The notes beneath the pieces are model-generated. The model saw nothing but the letters and a program-made list of their open reading frames with translations. It made no database searches and was not told the DNA's origin. Both the position numbers and the translations under genes were made by a program. Shown here piece after piece: positions 39,787-52,098 of a stretch of DNA of 64,000 nt. This DNA comes from Liolophura sinensis (lineage: Eukaryota > Mollusca > Polyplacophora > Chitonida > Chitonidae), in assembly GCF_032854445.1 (NCBI RefSeq), contig NC_088300.1:3350001-3414000 (forward strand), written 5' to 3'. Numbering within the stretch: the stretch's first letter is position 1; each line of letters starts with the position of its first letter.

Positions 39787-40120
39787 CTTGGGATTCATAC
39801 TTGTCAGTCATATGATGACGAGGAGTCACTGGGTGTGTCTACATATACTGTGTCTTCTTGTATCAGGCCGAATCCACGCCAACAAAGTGCTGCCGCCACT
39901 GAAATATCATGCTAAAGACACCAGACATGACACCTCACCCAGTCGCATTATACTGACACTGGGCCTACCAGTCCTGTTTCCTTGCTATAAACTCCCACCG
40001 CTGAGCACCAAGCGACGCATCAGCAAGTACCATTTTTAAAGTCTTTGGTATGACCCAACGAGGGTTTGATCCTGGGCCTCCTGTCTTTGAGGCGGACACT
40101 CTAACCATTAGGGCACCAAA
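39787..40120 (-). mobile_element. tRNA-derived SINE family B, copy 1
   Basis: On the minus strand the head carries CCCTAATGGTTAGAGTGTCC (box A) and GGATCAAACCC (box B, 40062-40072 on plus). It is followed by GGTATGACC-like sequence (plus sense GTCTTTGGTATGACCCAACG) and a body shared with 59571-59813 (plus sense TGCTGCCGCCACTGAAATAT). The low-coordinate end has the AGTCATATGATGACGAGGAG block also seen at 46015. An intact head and body indicate a near full-length copy. Confidence 0.75.
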
Positions 40121-40124
40121 AAGG

Positions 40125-43085
40125 TCTACACTGGAGTAAAAAATTTCAGAATGGAAAGATGACACATCCCTATCTCACACCAGAATCTTAGGTATTGCAG
40201 TTGAACAATTTCAGATTCTACTCCAAGCATTTCCATGCACGGAAAGTGTACTTTATAAACATGTACATGTATGTGTTTGTAAGCGTAAAAGACCAGTACA
40301 TATATGGATACCCTAACTCTTCTAACATATGGGACAGATATTAGTAGTGTTGAAAGCAGAATATTACATTTCTTTACAAGCCTTTTGGAAAAGTATAGAT
40401 ATGTTGTTCATTAGATGGTCTAACCATGTGAGAAAAAAAAATATTCCTACTAGAATTATATATATATATATTGGGTAAAATGAGCATATCAGATGTCCTA
40501 AGTTTTCGAAGAAATAGGATATGCCTTCTTAGAAATAATTAACTTTACTGCCCTAAAAACACTGTAATTGCCCTAAAAACACTGTAATGATTACACTGGC
40601 TGCTGTATATAAATGTAAAACTGTAAAACTGCAAACTGTGTTATCAGCTCCATGCCAAAGTCACCAAACAATAACTAAATGCCTAACAGCTACTTGTAGT
40701 TCCTTACAATTAAAACCTTTTACACCTCTTCACAGAAGACAGGTCAAGATCCAAATTCCTTTGCAATGACCTTAATAGGCCTTCACAAACTATTCTGCTA
40801 CCCAGTGGGCATTTAGTGTTATACAAGGAGCAAAAACGCAGACAGCTATCTGGCTTTCTTAGTAAACACACCAACCCCTAACACCCACATATCCTGCTAC
40901 ATAATCAAGCTTCACATATTAACCACCATAAATTGTTAACCTTGAGACTAATAACTTCTCAGTGTACATTTCTTAACAACACACTGTTCCTCCAGGCATT
41001 TTTCTCAGATACAGTCATTTACATGTAAATGCCTTTACGTATTGGCCTAACTACAATATGTCAAATACGCACAAGTTTGTTCCTTCTAAGGTTGGGATAG
41101 GCTTTCTCAAATCAATGTTACTTCAATATTTAAACCCTTAACTAATTCAACCACCTACAAAATACATGTTTTGACATACATATATACATATATATATACT
41201 ACTATATGTAATTTGGGCAGGTTGTTTTCTGCCTGCCATGATGACTCCAAGTGCCCTTTCTTTTATGACAAGCCTTCAAATATGCAGCCAGACATGGACA
41301 CTGTCTGGTACAAACACGGCTTGCATGTATGTAAGCCTCCACTTTGTTGATGCCGTCATTCTGTCCGGTAGAAACTGAGAGGCCCATAAAAAGACGAGAT
41401 ATTCAGTTGTGTAACTGTCTCTATCTACTCCTGATCACACTTTCATGCCCTCATTTCAACGAAAACACATTCAACTGTCAGTAGTACCATTTTGTACAAG
41501 AAATTGTAGAGCTAACCTTTCCAAAACATTCTCAGGCAAATGGCAAATATAGCACTATACACTGTCAATTTCCATTACACACTTACACCTTTTTACCATA
41601 AATTAGGTCATTATGAATTGAACAGAGATGATGTCTTGGTTGCCATTCACTATCCTAGTAGAATGCAGTGTTTTACAGGGTCAAAACACAGTTAATCTAT
41701 TACAGTACATGGAGGTGACATCATAGCTGGCACTGCTTGTAGCTGTCCCCAAGCTGTGTGTGCTTGGTCAGTGCTTGGTCAGTCAGTGATTTAGCTGTGT
41801 CAATTACCGGAAGCCGTAATATTGCATAAGTGTCAAATCAGCAGAATTATAAGAAATCCCCATATTAAGCAGCATTTAGAAGTTTATTCACTTAGGGAGA
41901 AAAAGTAAGGCAAGAAATCTATAGAAGCAAGGATTTTATTATACATTCCTACTTTTTTATTTGTAGGTGATTTGGACTTAGTATCTCCCTGAAAACCAGA
42001 TAAAAGTTTTCCAGTACAAAATTTTAAATGTCAGGCACAAAGTCATTACTACCTGACACTCCTTAAGTCATTGCTACCTGACACTCAAATAGTGATTTGC
42101 AGGCTTGTTACGATGGATTTTAATTTTAAACATGTTCTCAAATATGTCTTCTGTTTTCACCTGAAAGTAATACTTGATAATCCTGATCAAATTTAATAAG
42201 GATTTAGTGTAATTAATTTTTCAGGTAAAGATGAGTTATGTTATACTGGAAAATCTGCAAAACCATTAGCAGTCCATATGAATGGTTTATCAGCATGAGA
42301 GCAGCTTCCTCGTCAGTGTTCTGTGGGCAGAATTTTACCCTTAGTCTGACCTTATTCGCTCAATCATAAAGAAGGTTTGGAGGTTCCCTGCAGAATGGCA
42401 AGTGGGCGGACAGATCTCGGAGGGGCTGGCTGATGGGCATTACTAGAGAATGGAGCGAGAATTTCACCATAAATGTGGACAGAGAGCTCCATTGAAGCCC
42501 GGAGAGAACTAATTAACCCTCTCACTTGATTCTTCTGACACCAGAGTTAGGTTTAACACAGGAAACAGGGCTACACTGCTACTACGCCACATTATATATA
42601 ATTCATATTCATCTAAACAAGCTCTAATCCTGCCAGTGGATCAGCTCCGGGTCTCATTTTTATAACATTCACAATTAAAAAAGTCCAAGACACTTTAACA
42701 GCCGCAGATCTGCGGATTACAGCCACTGTTTTTATCGGCAGTCTTACCACCCATCAAATACAAAGTCATTTGCAGAAAGTATTCAGTTTTCATCATGATT
42801 TTCCGCTCAAAAGCCTTGAGGGTCAAATGTCACGATATAATATCTTTTCACAAAACATCATTCTTTATAATATATAAAAAGATATAATATATGTGAATGT
42901 ATCCTCTGAAATGCCACTAAAACTTCTTTAGAACTTTCAGTAAACAAAGTTCTTATATTTTTAAAAAATTCTGCAAATAATTCTGATAATGACTGAAACA
43001 AAAAAAATTATGATGACATAAGTCTTATGTCAATATAGTGATATAAAACATTTCACAACACCAATGCCATGTAAAGTCAGGCAGT
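40125..43085. other. Intronic/intergenic DNA with a possible noncoding element
   Basis: No gene is supported. Short TA tracts lie near 40458 and 41180. A 20-bp direct repeat (GCCCTAAAAACACTGTAATG-like) lies at about 40550-40590. The segment 42280-42780 is less A+T-rich, has no open frame and contains several ATTA/TAAT cores. It may be regulatory, but that is inference from composition. Confidence 0.4.
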
Positions 43086-43089
43086 TCTT

Positions 43090-43346
43090 AAACATGTACA
43101 CAAGCTTACTGCACAGCACAGTCTTATAGTGCTCTATGTACACAAGCTTACTGCAGTTTAGTCTCATAGTGCTCTATGTACACAAGCTTAATGCACAGTT
43201 TAGTCTCATAGTGCTCTATGTACACAAGCTTAATGCACAGTTTAGTCTCATAGTGCTCTATGTACACAAGCTTAATGCACAGTTTAGTCTCATATTGCTC
43301 TATGTACACAAGCTTAATGCACAGTTTAGTCTCATAGTGCTCTATT
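43090..43346 (+). repeat. 42-bp minisatellite, about 6 copies
   Basis: Units are CTATGTACACAAGCTTAATG, CACAGTTTAGTCTCATAGTG, CT. The period is a multiple of three, so both strands are open for 70 codons. Flanking units are diverged and lack some bases. Confidence 0.95.
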
Positions 43347-43349
43347 AAA

Positions 43350-44545
43350 CACTGCAGCAATATACATGGTTAGAGCGACATCTAGGATAGCCACTGATGG
43401 AGAAGAGCAGGACAGACAATGGCACAATGCCAAATATTGATGGGGGGAATAACACACTTGAGGTGACTTTCCTGTAACAATACTGTACATTATAACTGGT
43501 CAGCTAGGCCTTCCATCAGAAAACTGTAACCCTAAAACCTGCATTTCACCACCCCTATTCCAATAGTGCCACTGCCAAAGTTTCCTGGATCTTTATTGCT
43601 TCTTATAGAAGCAGTCAAATAATTCAATACCAGTACCTAAGAATATTCATGGGATAATGCCATACATAGCGTTAGGGAGGCCGCGTACAATTGGCCGAAA
43701 TTGCACTCTGCATCTCGAGGGAACCATACGTTGCTTGTGCAGATAGCTCAATGGCTTCAATCTGTCTCTCCGCTAAGGTCAATGGCAATTGTGGAGCTAT
43801 GTCACAACAGGGGTGACGGACAGCCCTTTACAATTACCGGTATATGTAGTATATTTTGTAAACATTATCATATCAAAATTTCTTGAAAGTGCACCACTTT
43901 ATGTAGCATGGCCTCGTGGAAGCACAGATATTGTAAATGACTAAAATGGTGTAACCAATTTTCCAAGAATTTTTCACTTATACCAGGGAGGCCAATTTGA
44001 TGGGTTTTCCCAAACCAGCTTCATGCAAGACCACACAAGAAAACATCAACCAAGATTCTAAGAGCCATAAAAGCATGGAAATCTTCAATAACCCAAGTCT
44101 GATCATGTGACTGAATCCACATCTCTTTTGACCTGGCAACTTTAAGGCAAGTACTTTTACAGTTGAACCTTGGGAAGCTAGGAAGATATATTTTAATAAC
44201 TTGTGGGAAGCCCAGAAACTGTTAATACAGGTACATGTAGTGATCGCTCTTCTTCTAAGGCCACAAGAGTCATAATGAGCAGCAGATTAGTTCATGTTGG
44301 CCTGCTAACTTGTACTTTGGGATCAGAGTCCTTCTACCAGTCTATGATCCACAATACCAATGGTCTGTATTGTAGTTATGTTTGACAGGTCAGCTGCCAC
44401 TGCATGTTATGCCCACTATAATGCCATCTCTCAGTCACGAATTTATGCCAGTTATTACCATCAGGTAATAGCCTACCCCCACTAAGTATTCCTGCAAAGG
44501 ATTGGACAGTGCAATGACTAAGGTTCACCACAATTCTATTTTAGT
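43350..44545. other. Intronic/intergenic DNA, no supported gene
   Basis: Unique sequence with stops in all frames. No recognised element. Confidence 0.5.
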
Positions 44546-44547
44546 GT

Positions 44548-44745
44548 TGGTGTACATTACAGTTGGATAAATGAATTTGGTGTACATTACAGTTGGATAA
44601 ATGAATTTGGTGTACATTACAGTTAGATAAATGAATTTGGTGTACATTACAGTTGGATAAATGAATTTGGTGTACATTACAGTTGGATAAATGAATTTGG
44701 TGTACATTACAGTGAAACAAATGAATCTAGTGTACATTACAGTCA
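44548..44745 (+). repeat. 30-bp minisatellite, about 6.6 copies
   Basis: Units are GGTGTACATTACAGTTGGAT, AAATGAATTT. Central copies are almost identical and the right-hand copies are diverged. The minus strand is open as a 10-residue repeat (MYTKFIYPTV). Confidence 0.95.
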
Positions 44746-45164
44746 GACAAATTAGCTAACCTAAGGATATACATGCATGAAAGTCACTAACCATATAACT
44801 GATCTATTTCACAAAACGTACATCACAGTACACGTGTAATGTATACAGCTGTGTATTCTATCTACCTCTCAGTAGACATCCACAATAGATTCCTCGAGCT
44901 AACAAACAGTGATCATAGAGAAAATGGCGTGCAGATAAAAATGAAAGTCAAATTAAACAAAAATAAAAAAATTAGTAAACGCTCCTTGATGCAGATGTAC
45001 AACGGAGAAAACTCTTTATTGGTAAATCACCAGTTTTTTGTTAGTTTTGATATGACTTGACTGGGAGCCCACAAGTCTTCCATGAAACCTACCAAAAAGA
45101 ATCCTCATTGTGACCAAGCATCACAAAAGATGAAATTGTATGTAGTTAAATCTAGAAATTCCCT

Positions 45165-45225
45165 GTTAAAGGCTGAAATTGAACCAGGACCTCTTATGCC
45201 AGAGGATAAGAGTAGCTTTTTCTTT
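45165..45225 (-). mobile_element. SINE family B head fragment
   Basis: On the minus strand GAGGTCCTGGTTCAATTTCA has a B box (GGTTCAATTTC) and is preceded at a suitable distance by CTCTTATCCTCTGGCATAAG. Only the head region is present. Confidence 0.3.
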
Positions 45226-45984
45226 CATGGTTGTTAGATAATTAGACATTGCTCCATGATTTCATTAAAAGAGACATCTGTCATCTTTTGTCATCATGAC
45301 TGTTCCTTCACATGTCACAGACTGATTAATCTGCTACAAGTAAAATAATATTTCTACCAGTACTTTTTGCAAACAGCTATTCCATGATCTTTTTTTTTAA
45401 TCAATAAAACCATTAAGTGAAATATTTTGCAATGACATAATAATGACATGTTATCTGGATAAATGGGTAAATGCCAACAAAATAATTCTCTGGTCAAGTT
45501 CCAAACTGTTGTGATTGAAAACCATTAACATACATGGCAATCAGCATAAAAACTATTCTCTACACGTTTTTAAAATAAAATCACACATACATGTATCTGC
45601 AAGAAAAAAAAATAAACTAAAATAACATGGTCTCACATTCAATAGATCCTGAATCAATCCTATTCGACAACACAAAGACAGATAACTCTATATCTCATGT
45701 GCTCAAGAGTTGTGTCCCCTGCATTTACAGAGTTTGCCAATAAAGCTTCAGCACTGATAATTTTCATTTCCCTATTTTAAATCTGCTGCAGTTTTGCAAC
45801 TCACTCACCCTTCAAACATAATTGTGAAAAACGCTGTGATATATGTATCATGTCTGTTAACTCAAGCACTTTTCATATTTGCCACAGAAATTTTATGAAG
45901 AGTAACAGTCAGGTAACTCTGAATAATGTCATGATGCCATTTAGGTCCATATTTCGGTTTTATACAAAACTATTTTCAAGAGTG

Positions 45985-46336
45985 AGTGAGTGAGTGCTTA
46001 GGGTTCAATTTCGTACTTAACAATTTTTCAGTCAAATGATGACAGAGTCCTTAGAGTATATATATGTGTAATGTGCCTCGTTGCTGCAGGGTGGATTTAC
46101 AATGCTCTTTTATTTAGTGCTGCCTCACTAAAATGACTTAATGAAGGCAAGTGAGCCATCCCACCCATGCCATTATACTAATACTGGTCAACCAGTCATT
46201 ACACTATCCACTTAATGCTAAACGCCAACCAAAGATACAACTCCTCTTTAAGATCTTAGGTATGACTTGACCCAGGATTGACCCTGAATCTACCTCCCAC
46301 GAAGCAGGTGCCCTATCCACTGAGTCATCGGGGCAG
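45985..46336 (-). mobile_element. tRNA-derived SINE family B, diverged copy
   Basis: The high-coordinate end read on minus has GATGACTCAGTGGATAGGGC (box A-like) and AGGGTCAATCCTGGGTCAAG (box B-like), then GTCATACC as in the copies at 40050 and 59740. The low-coordinate end (plus sense GAGTGAGTGAGTGCTTAGGG, then TACTTAACAATTTTTCAGTC) is the element tail, with the AATGATGACAGAGTCC block matching 39815. The middle is more diverged than in the other copies. Confidence 0.6.
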
Positions 46337-46418
46337 ATCCATTTTGAAGACATCAGAAAACTAATCTTTCAGAGGACTTAATTGTTTTAATATAAAAATC
46401 TGTATTTATAACGTCATT

Positions 46419-46520
46419 CCCCATAGTTCTGCTCAATTTCCTCACATCAAACTACTGGCCACCCTCTTATCAGTGCAATATTCATGAGTACAGAGTAAAA
46501 CACCAGTGAAATAAATAAAC
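46419..46520 (+). mobile_element. SINE family A tail fragment
   Basis: Carries GTTCTGCTCAATTTCCTCAC and the tail AATATTCATGAGTACAGAGT, AAAACACCAGTGAAATAAAT. The head and most of the body are missing. Confidence 0.65.
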
Positions 46521-46639
46521 AAACAAACATATACTTTTTGACAGACAATTCATCAGTCCAAACACAACAGTGCTGTAAAACAGTACAAACTGGAATAGAA
46601 CAGATGACTTCATAAGTCCAGTTCTTTTTCCTAAGAATA

Positions 46640-47728
46640 CACTGATAGGAATAGCCAGCAAGGAAACACTAACAGGAATAGCCAGATAGCAATAGCCAGT
46701 ATGAAAATACTGGCAGGAATAGCCAGATAGCAATATAGATAGGAACAGCCAGCATGGAAACACTGACAGAAATAGCCAGATAGCAAAACCTGCATGGAAA
46801 CACTGACAGGAATAGGCAGACAGCAGTAACCAGCATGGAAACACTGACAGGAATACCCAGATAGCAATAGCCCGCATGGAAACATGTCAGGAATAGCCTG
46901 ATAGCAATAGCCAGATAGCACTAGCCAGCATAGCAACACTGACAGGAATAGCCAGATAGCAATAGCCAGATTACAATAGCCAGCATGAAAACACTGACAG
47001 GAAAAGCCAGCATGAAAACACTGACAGGAATAGCCAGCATGAAAACACTGACAGGAAAAGCCAGCATGGAAACACTGACAGGAATAGCCAGCATGAAAAC
47101 ACTGACAGGAAAAGCCAGCATGGAAACACTGACAGGAAAAGCCAGCATGGAAACACTGACAGGAATAGCCAGCATGGAAACACTGACAGGAATAGTCAGC
47201 ATGGAAACACTGACAGGAATAGTCAGCATGGAAACACTGACAGGAAAAGCCAGCATGGAAACACTGACAGGAATAGTCAGCATGGAAACACTGACAGGAA
47301 AAGCCAGCATGAAAACACTGACAGGAAAAACCAGCATGGAAACACTGACAGGAATAGTCAGCATGGAAACACTGACAGGAAAAGCCAGCATGGAAACACT
47401 GACAGGAAAAGCCAGCATGGAAACACTGACAGGAATAGCCAGCATGGAAACACTGACAGGAAAAGCCAGCATGGAAACACTGACAGGAATAGCCAGCATG
47501 GAAACACTGACAGGAATAGTCAGCATGGAAACACTGACAGGAAAAGCCAGCATGGAAACACTGACAGGAATAGCCAGCATGGAAACACTGACAGGAATAG
47601 CCAGCATGGAAACACTGACAGGAAAAGCCAGCATGAAAACACTGACAGGAAAAGCCAGCATGGAAACACTGACAGGAATAGCCAGCATGGAAACACTGAC
47701 AGGAACAGTCAGCATGGAAACATTGACA
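46640..47728 (+). repeat. 27-bp minisatellite next to SNAP25 exon, about 28 clean copies plus degenerate units
   Basis: Clean units (GCCAGCATGGAAACACTGAC, AGGAATA or AGGAAAA) occupy about 46980-47728. To the left the units become irregular. The array ends only about 20 bases from the SNAP25 splice donor at 47747, so it lies at the very start of that intron. Because 27 is a multiple of three, plus (METLTGKAS) and minus (AIPVSVSML) frames are both open for about 270 codons. The plus frame runs on across the SNAP25 exon in antisense. Variants change amino acids on both strands, so neither frame looks selected. Confidence 0.95.
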
Positions 47729-47747
47729 TACATGTACATGAACTTAC

Positions 47748-47870
47748 CTCATCTGTGGTTTCATTCGCCTTCATCTGAATTTCCTGCAGCTCACGCCGCA
47801 TGTCATCGTCAGTTGACATCCTGACAGGGTTTTCTGGGCTACAACCTTAAGATTTGAGACCACCCACCTT
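47748..47870 (-). CDS. SNAP25: SNAP-25 first coding exon (N-terminus of t-SNARE)
   Basis: On the minus strand a strong acceptor (poly-T then CGTTTCAG) is followed by about 51 bases of leader, an ATG (47819) and 24 codons, ending in phase 0 at GATGAG with donor GTAAGT. The peptide MSTDDDMRRELQEIQMKANE followed by TTDE matches the N-terminus of SNAP-25, where M-R-E-L-E-E-[IM]-Q and the closing DE are conserved. The phase-0 exon end after DE is the same as in vertebrate SNAP25. SNAP-25 is the membrane-attached Qb/Qc SNARE that pairs with syntaxin and synaptobrevin in regulated exocytosis. This exon gives the start of the first SNARE helix. The next exon (normally SLESTRRML) was not found in the 47.7 kb downstream, so the intron is very long or this copy is an orphan. 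The acceptor upstream of the ATG implies a noncoding first exon. Confidence 0.88.
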
Positions 47871-49205
47871 CTGAAACGAAAAAAAAAAAAAAGAAATAAG
47901 ACACTTTTGTTAAAATCCACGGAATCAAGATTTGCACCATTTCATGGTTTATGGATCAGCACTAGCATGGTAAACCAGTAAAATCACAAAATATACTAGT
48001 ACCATCTATTACAACTGCTAAAACTGGTAACACCCAATTCAAAAAGAGAAATTAGTCCAACACGTTTTAATACTGTGTTCATAAAAGGTCCATCCTTTGC
48101 CTGATCCAACATTACATTATTATTATTGACTTAACATGTCCATGAAGTTAGAGAGCTTCAAACACCTAAAATGTCATACATGTGTGTTTTAAAGTGGTAT
48201 ATAGCGATTTCAGTATGGACCATTCGTATGAATGTACACATTGTGGCTGGTTCAAAATTACATCGTTGACTTAACATGAAGGTAGATCAGTACGTGTTCA
48301 TGTAATGTCTTTAAATGCCTTATTCCAAAGTTACACATATGACTTACACTGACATCATGCATAAAATATGCACTTTTCGTTCCCTGAAGATCACATGTGA
48401 CAGTGCGATGTTGAAAATAGTATAACAAAGTCAAGCAACCTGTCTACATGATTGTATATTAATCATAATTATTTTTAATATTAAAAATATTACTTATACC
48501 TGTATAGCACAACAGAAGTGTTGGTGCTGACAGACCTGTGTTAATACAGAGATTAACACATTTATCTCTCTTTCTCTTCGACAACATAATTCAGTCTTAA
48601 GACTTAAAGACATTGTATAATTTTACCTGTATCCTTTGCACGTTGGTAAATCTCCATCAGAATCTGACCTATTGCAATAATGCCATGATAATTAGCTTTG
48701 TATACAGGAAATTCCAGGGCGTTTAGAAGCTTTGATAGGTTCTCAGCTAGAAATCAAATCTGGGAACCACCGTTCCAACAGGTAACAGGTAAACCAAGAT
48801 TTCTGACCACACGTGATTGTGATTATAATACGAATGTAAAGGTACATATATTATATTGTATCAAAACAACCAACTGATTATCATGCTATTGAAAACATTT
48901 CTGCCACATGAAAATACCATCTCTATACACTGTAGAAACTGTATCAAGGTTTGTGCAACTGTGCAATATACACCTAGTTTGTTCAGACACAACACTTAAT
49001 TCTGTCGGCTAACCATTCTATAGAAAGAATTCATCCATGAGGGATTTTTCATGAATAATAATGAGTACTGCGCTGAGACACATTATACATGCATATGTTA
49101 TAAGGTTATAACAACAACGGCATGCCAGCAAAGTACACAGATCATAGCAGCTGATACATCTGGCTGAGCACAGTTCAATTAAGAACAGTGATATGTTGTC
49201 ACAAA
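47871..49205. other. Intron upstream of SNAP25 coding exon, no other gene seen
   Basis: Immediately right of the acceptor is the poly-A (poly-T on minus) polypyrimidine tract. The rest is A+T-rich with no recognised element. Confidence 0.55.
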
Positions 49206-49212
49206 TTTGTGA

Positions 49213-49448
49213 CCATGGCCTCTGTGGCAAACTGAATAAGGTGCTAGTGCAACGCCATGACCCACGAGGCTCTCAAAAATGCGTGCTCTGTGAGTTAAAG
49301 TTCTTCTCATGCCGGTTTGTCAGCAACCTGCAGATGGTTGAGGATTTCCCCTCGGGTTCTGCCCGCTTTCCTCCCACCATACTGCTGACCACCGTTGTAT
49401 CAGTGCAATATTCTTTGAGTACAGCGTAAAACACTAATCAAATATATA
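49213..49448 (+). mobile_element. SINE family A, old near full-length copy
   Basis: All parts of the 52099 element can be followed: a degraded head (GGCCTCTGTGGCAAACTGAA), a B-box region (GTGAGTTAAAGTTC), the body (CAACCTGCAGATGGTTGAGG), TTTCCTCCCACCATACTGCT, and the tail AATATTCTTTGAGTACAGCG, TAAAACACTAATCAAAT. It has many substitutions, so it is older than the 52099 copy. Confidence 0.75.
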
Positions 49449-49599
49449 ACTGCATAAATCAAATTTGTGCCTATAGCCTGAGTCAGTCTGGAAGATAATT
49501 CTTCTCATGATTTAAATACTCAGACAAACTGAAAATGAAACCTTCCTGTTTATCTATAGAGTGTATTAACTAGTGGTCTCAACTTGTGACAGTGCACTA

Positions 49600-49920
49600 C
49601 AATACACCGACCCATTTGAAACTTCAAGTTCTTAATATGGGTCTCCCACTACCCTACTTTCTCCTGTTGGTTGGGACAGTTGCACAGACAGCACTAATGG
49701 CTGTGCTGTTGCTTTTGTATGTATGAATGTATGTATGCATCTTCTCTCTTCAAACTATGCAATGCTATATCTTGTTTTATATACTGATATATATTTTTGA
49801 TTGGACTTTGAAGTACATGTTTCCTATATATTGTTTACTCTGTGAAGGCCATGGAGAAGAACAGTTTCATTGTAAACTGACCTAGCTACCTTTGATAAAT
49901 AAAGAAATTATTATTATATA
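49600..49920 (+). mobile_element. Possible LINE 3' terminus
   Basis: The block ends GACCTAGCTACCTTTGATAA, ATAAAGAAATTATTATTATA. A TAAATAAAG-like signal followed by an ATT-type short repeat is typical of CR1/L2-like LINE 3' ends. No coding part is present. A (TATG)n-like tract lies at about 49718-49740. The assignment rests on the tail only. Confidence 0.28.
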
Positions 49921-50077
49921 CTGCAGTAAGTATCAAATTTAGCACACAAAGAACATATCCAAAGTTAGAAACATATTAACAAATTTGAACTAGAATACTT
50001 GAGTTTATTGAATTTCTTCACAAGTCAATAACATTCAGGGGTTTGACATACATGTACACAAGTATTAAGCTTGAACT

Positions 50078-50786
50078 CCAGCCAATAGTACTAGTAATAG
50101 GTATGTCAATATCACCCTCGAGACAATAGTACTAGTAATAGGTATGTCAATATCACCCTCGAGACAATAGTACTATTAATAGGTATGTCAATATCACCCT
50201 CGAGACAATAGTACTAGTAATAGGTATGTCAATATCACCCTCGAGACAATAGTACTAGTAATAGGTATGTCAATATCACCCTCGAGACAATAGTACTAGT
50301 AACATGTATGTCAATATCACCCTCGAGACAATAGTACTATTAATAGGTATGTCAATATCACCCTTGAGACAATAGTACTAGTAATAGGTATGTCAATATC
50401 ACCCTCGAGATAATAGTACTAGTAATAGGTATGTCAATATCACCCTCGAGATAATAGTACTAGTAATAGGTATGTCAATATCACCCTCGGGATAATAGTA
50501 CTAGTAATAGGTATGTCAATATCACCCTCGAGACAATAGTACTAGTAATAGGTATGTCAATATCACCCTCGAGACAATAGTACTAGTAATAGGTATGTCA
50601 ATATCACCCTCGAGACAATAGTACTATTAATAGGTATGTCAATATCACCCTCGAGACAATAGTACTAGTAATAGGTATGTCAATATCACCCTCGAGACAA
50701 TAGTACTAGTAATAGGTATGTCAATATCACCCTCGAGACAATAGTACTAGTAATAGGTACATGTATGTCAATACCACCCTCGAGAT
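50078..50786 (+). repeat. 41-bp minisatellite, about 17 copies
   Basis: Units are GAGACAATAGTACTAGTAAT, AGGTATGTCAATATCACCCT, C. Copies are nearly identical (single changes such as ACTATTAAT, GATAAT, CTTGAG), which indicates recent amplification. The unit holds AGTACTAGTA with overlapping AGTACT and ACTAGT palindromes. Confidence 0.96.
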
Positions 50787-50789
50787 CCT

Positions 50790-52085
50790 TGAGATATGAA
50801 AATAAGTACTTATGAAATTTTCTATGAAATCACATAAACATTTTAACAAGTAAAATGCCTTTCCTGCAAGCCCTGATATTATCCTACTGTCACGACGTCC
50901 AGAGTGTACCACCACTGATGGTTCATTCAACTTTATAAATCACACAATGAGTCAAAAATGGCATGAATTTTATTCATATTCATCATTTATCATGTTTATT
51001 ATTAAGTCATGTAAAAAGAGATAGACTACAATCTAAGGGGTGAAACAATTTTGAAAATGCTGACATGGCATATTTTATATCATCATGGTTACCAACACAA
51101 GTGATTCTGAAAACTGAATTGTAACAATAACATGGTAAACCTTACATGTACATACACACTGGATATCCTGTCCTTAGCTATCCATACACCTACCCTACAC
51201 GTATGTAAGCTGCATTTACCTTAAAGTCATTAATTTCCTGAGTGACACTTAAGAACACGTTTTCAGTTTCAATTTAACAAGAACTTGCGCATGATTCTAC
51301 CAAAAATGTCCAGCTGTATCGGTAGACACTTTGGCATTTAAAGTAGGAATTCCTGTGAATGGACAAAAATGCTGAGACGAGAAATGGGGAGAATAAGGTA
51401 GTGGCTATTAGGTGGGTATTAGCATGTGTTTATGCCAGACGATTTGCCTCAAGGCACAAATGAATAATACACAAGAGCTTACTTCTTCCTCTCTTCCCAA
51501 CCCTCCAGCAGTGCGGTTTAGACCATGGCCAGTCACAGTCACAGTAACACCATTTAAATACACCTCATGTTTTATTTACAACGCAGCAATGTGGAAATAC
51601 CTCCAGGATATTACTATCTCTCCTCCCTCTACAATCTCATGGACTGGTCTGTGCATTCTGACCTGTTGTTCTTACAATACATAAGTGTGTAGTACACCCA
51701 TAATCAGATTGGGAAAAATCTATTTCTGAACAATGGGTAGTGAGATTTAGCTGATTTCTGCCATGTGCCAGTACATGTACTTCCACTTTCTGTAATTCTG
51801 ACCTCTTATGTATGGGTACATATATTGTACATTTATATGCACTGATGATTAGCATTACTAACAGCAGATGTTACATGTCCACAGCAGATTAGCCAGTACA
51901 TACACTGATCCCATGTATGTATGTATGTATACATGTACGTGTACAAAGAGGTCGACCGGGTAAATGAGTGAAAGAGTGAATGAATGATTAGGGCTTAACA
52001 CCACACCAGCTAATAAAGGCTGGAGAAGTCAAGGCTGCATAGTGACTACTACGATATATCAAGGACATTTGCACTACAATGCAAT
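50790..52085. other. Intronic/intergenic DNA, no supported gene
   Basis: A+T-rich unique sequence. A short (TATG)n tract lies near 51915. Around 51970-52010 (GTGAATGAATGATTAGGGCT, TAACACC) there is a short match to the SINE family B tail. Confidence 0.45.
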
Positions 52086-52087
52086 TC

Positions 52088-52098
52088 ATCTCATGTTC
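52088..52098 (+). repeat. Target-site duplication, left copy
   Basis: ATCTCATGTTC precedes the SINE at 52099 and is repeated exactly at 52351-52361. Confidence 0.85.

Noticed and set aside
46921-47824. Long open frames (272 codons minus, 279 codons plus) with METLTGKAS or AIPVSVSML repeats
   Set aside because: They exist because the 27-bp unit has no stop in those frames. Variants change residues freely on both strands, and there is no domain or splice context.
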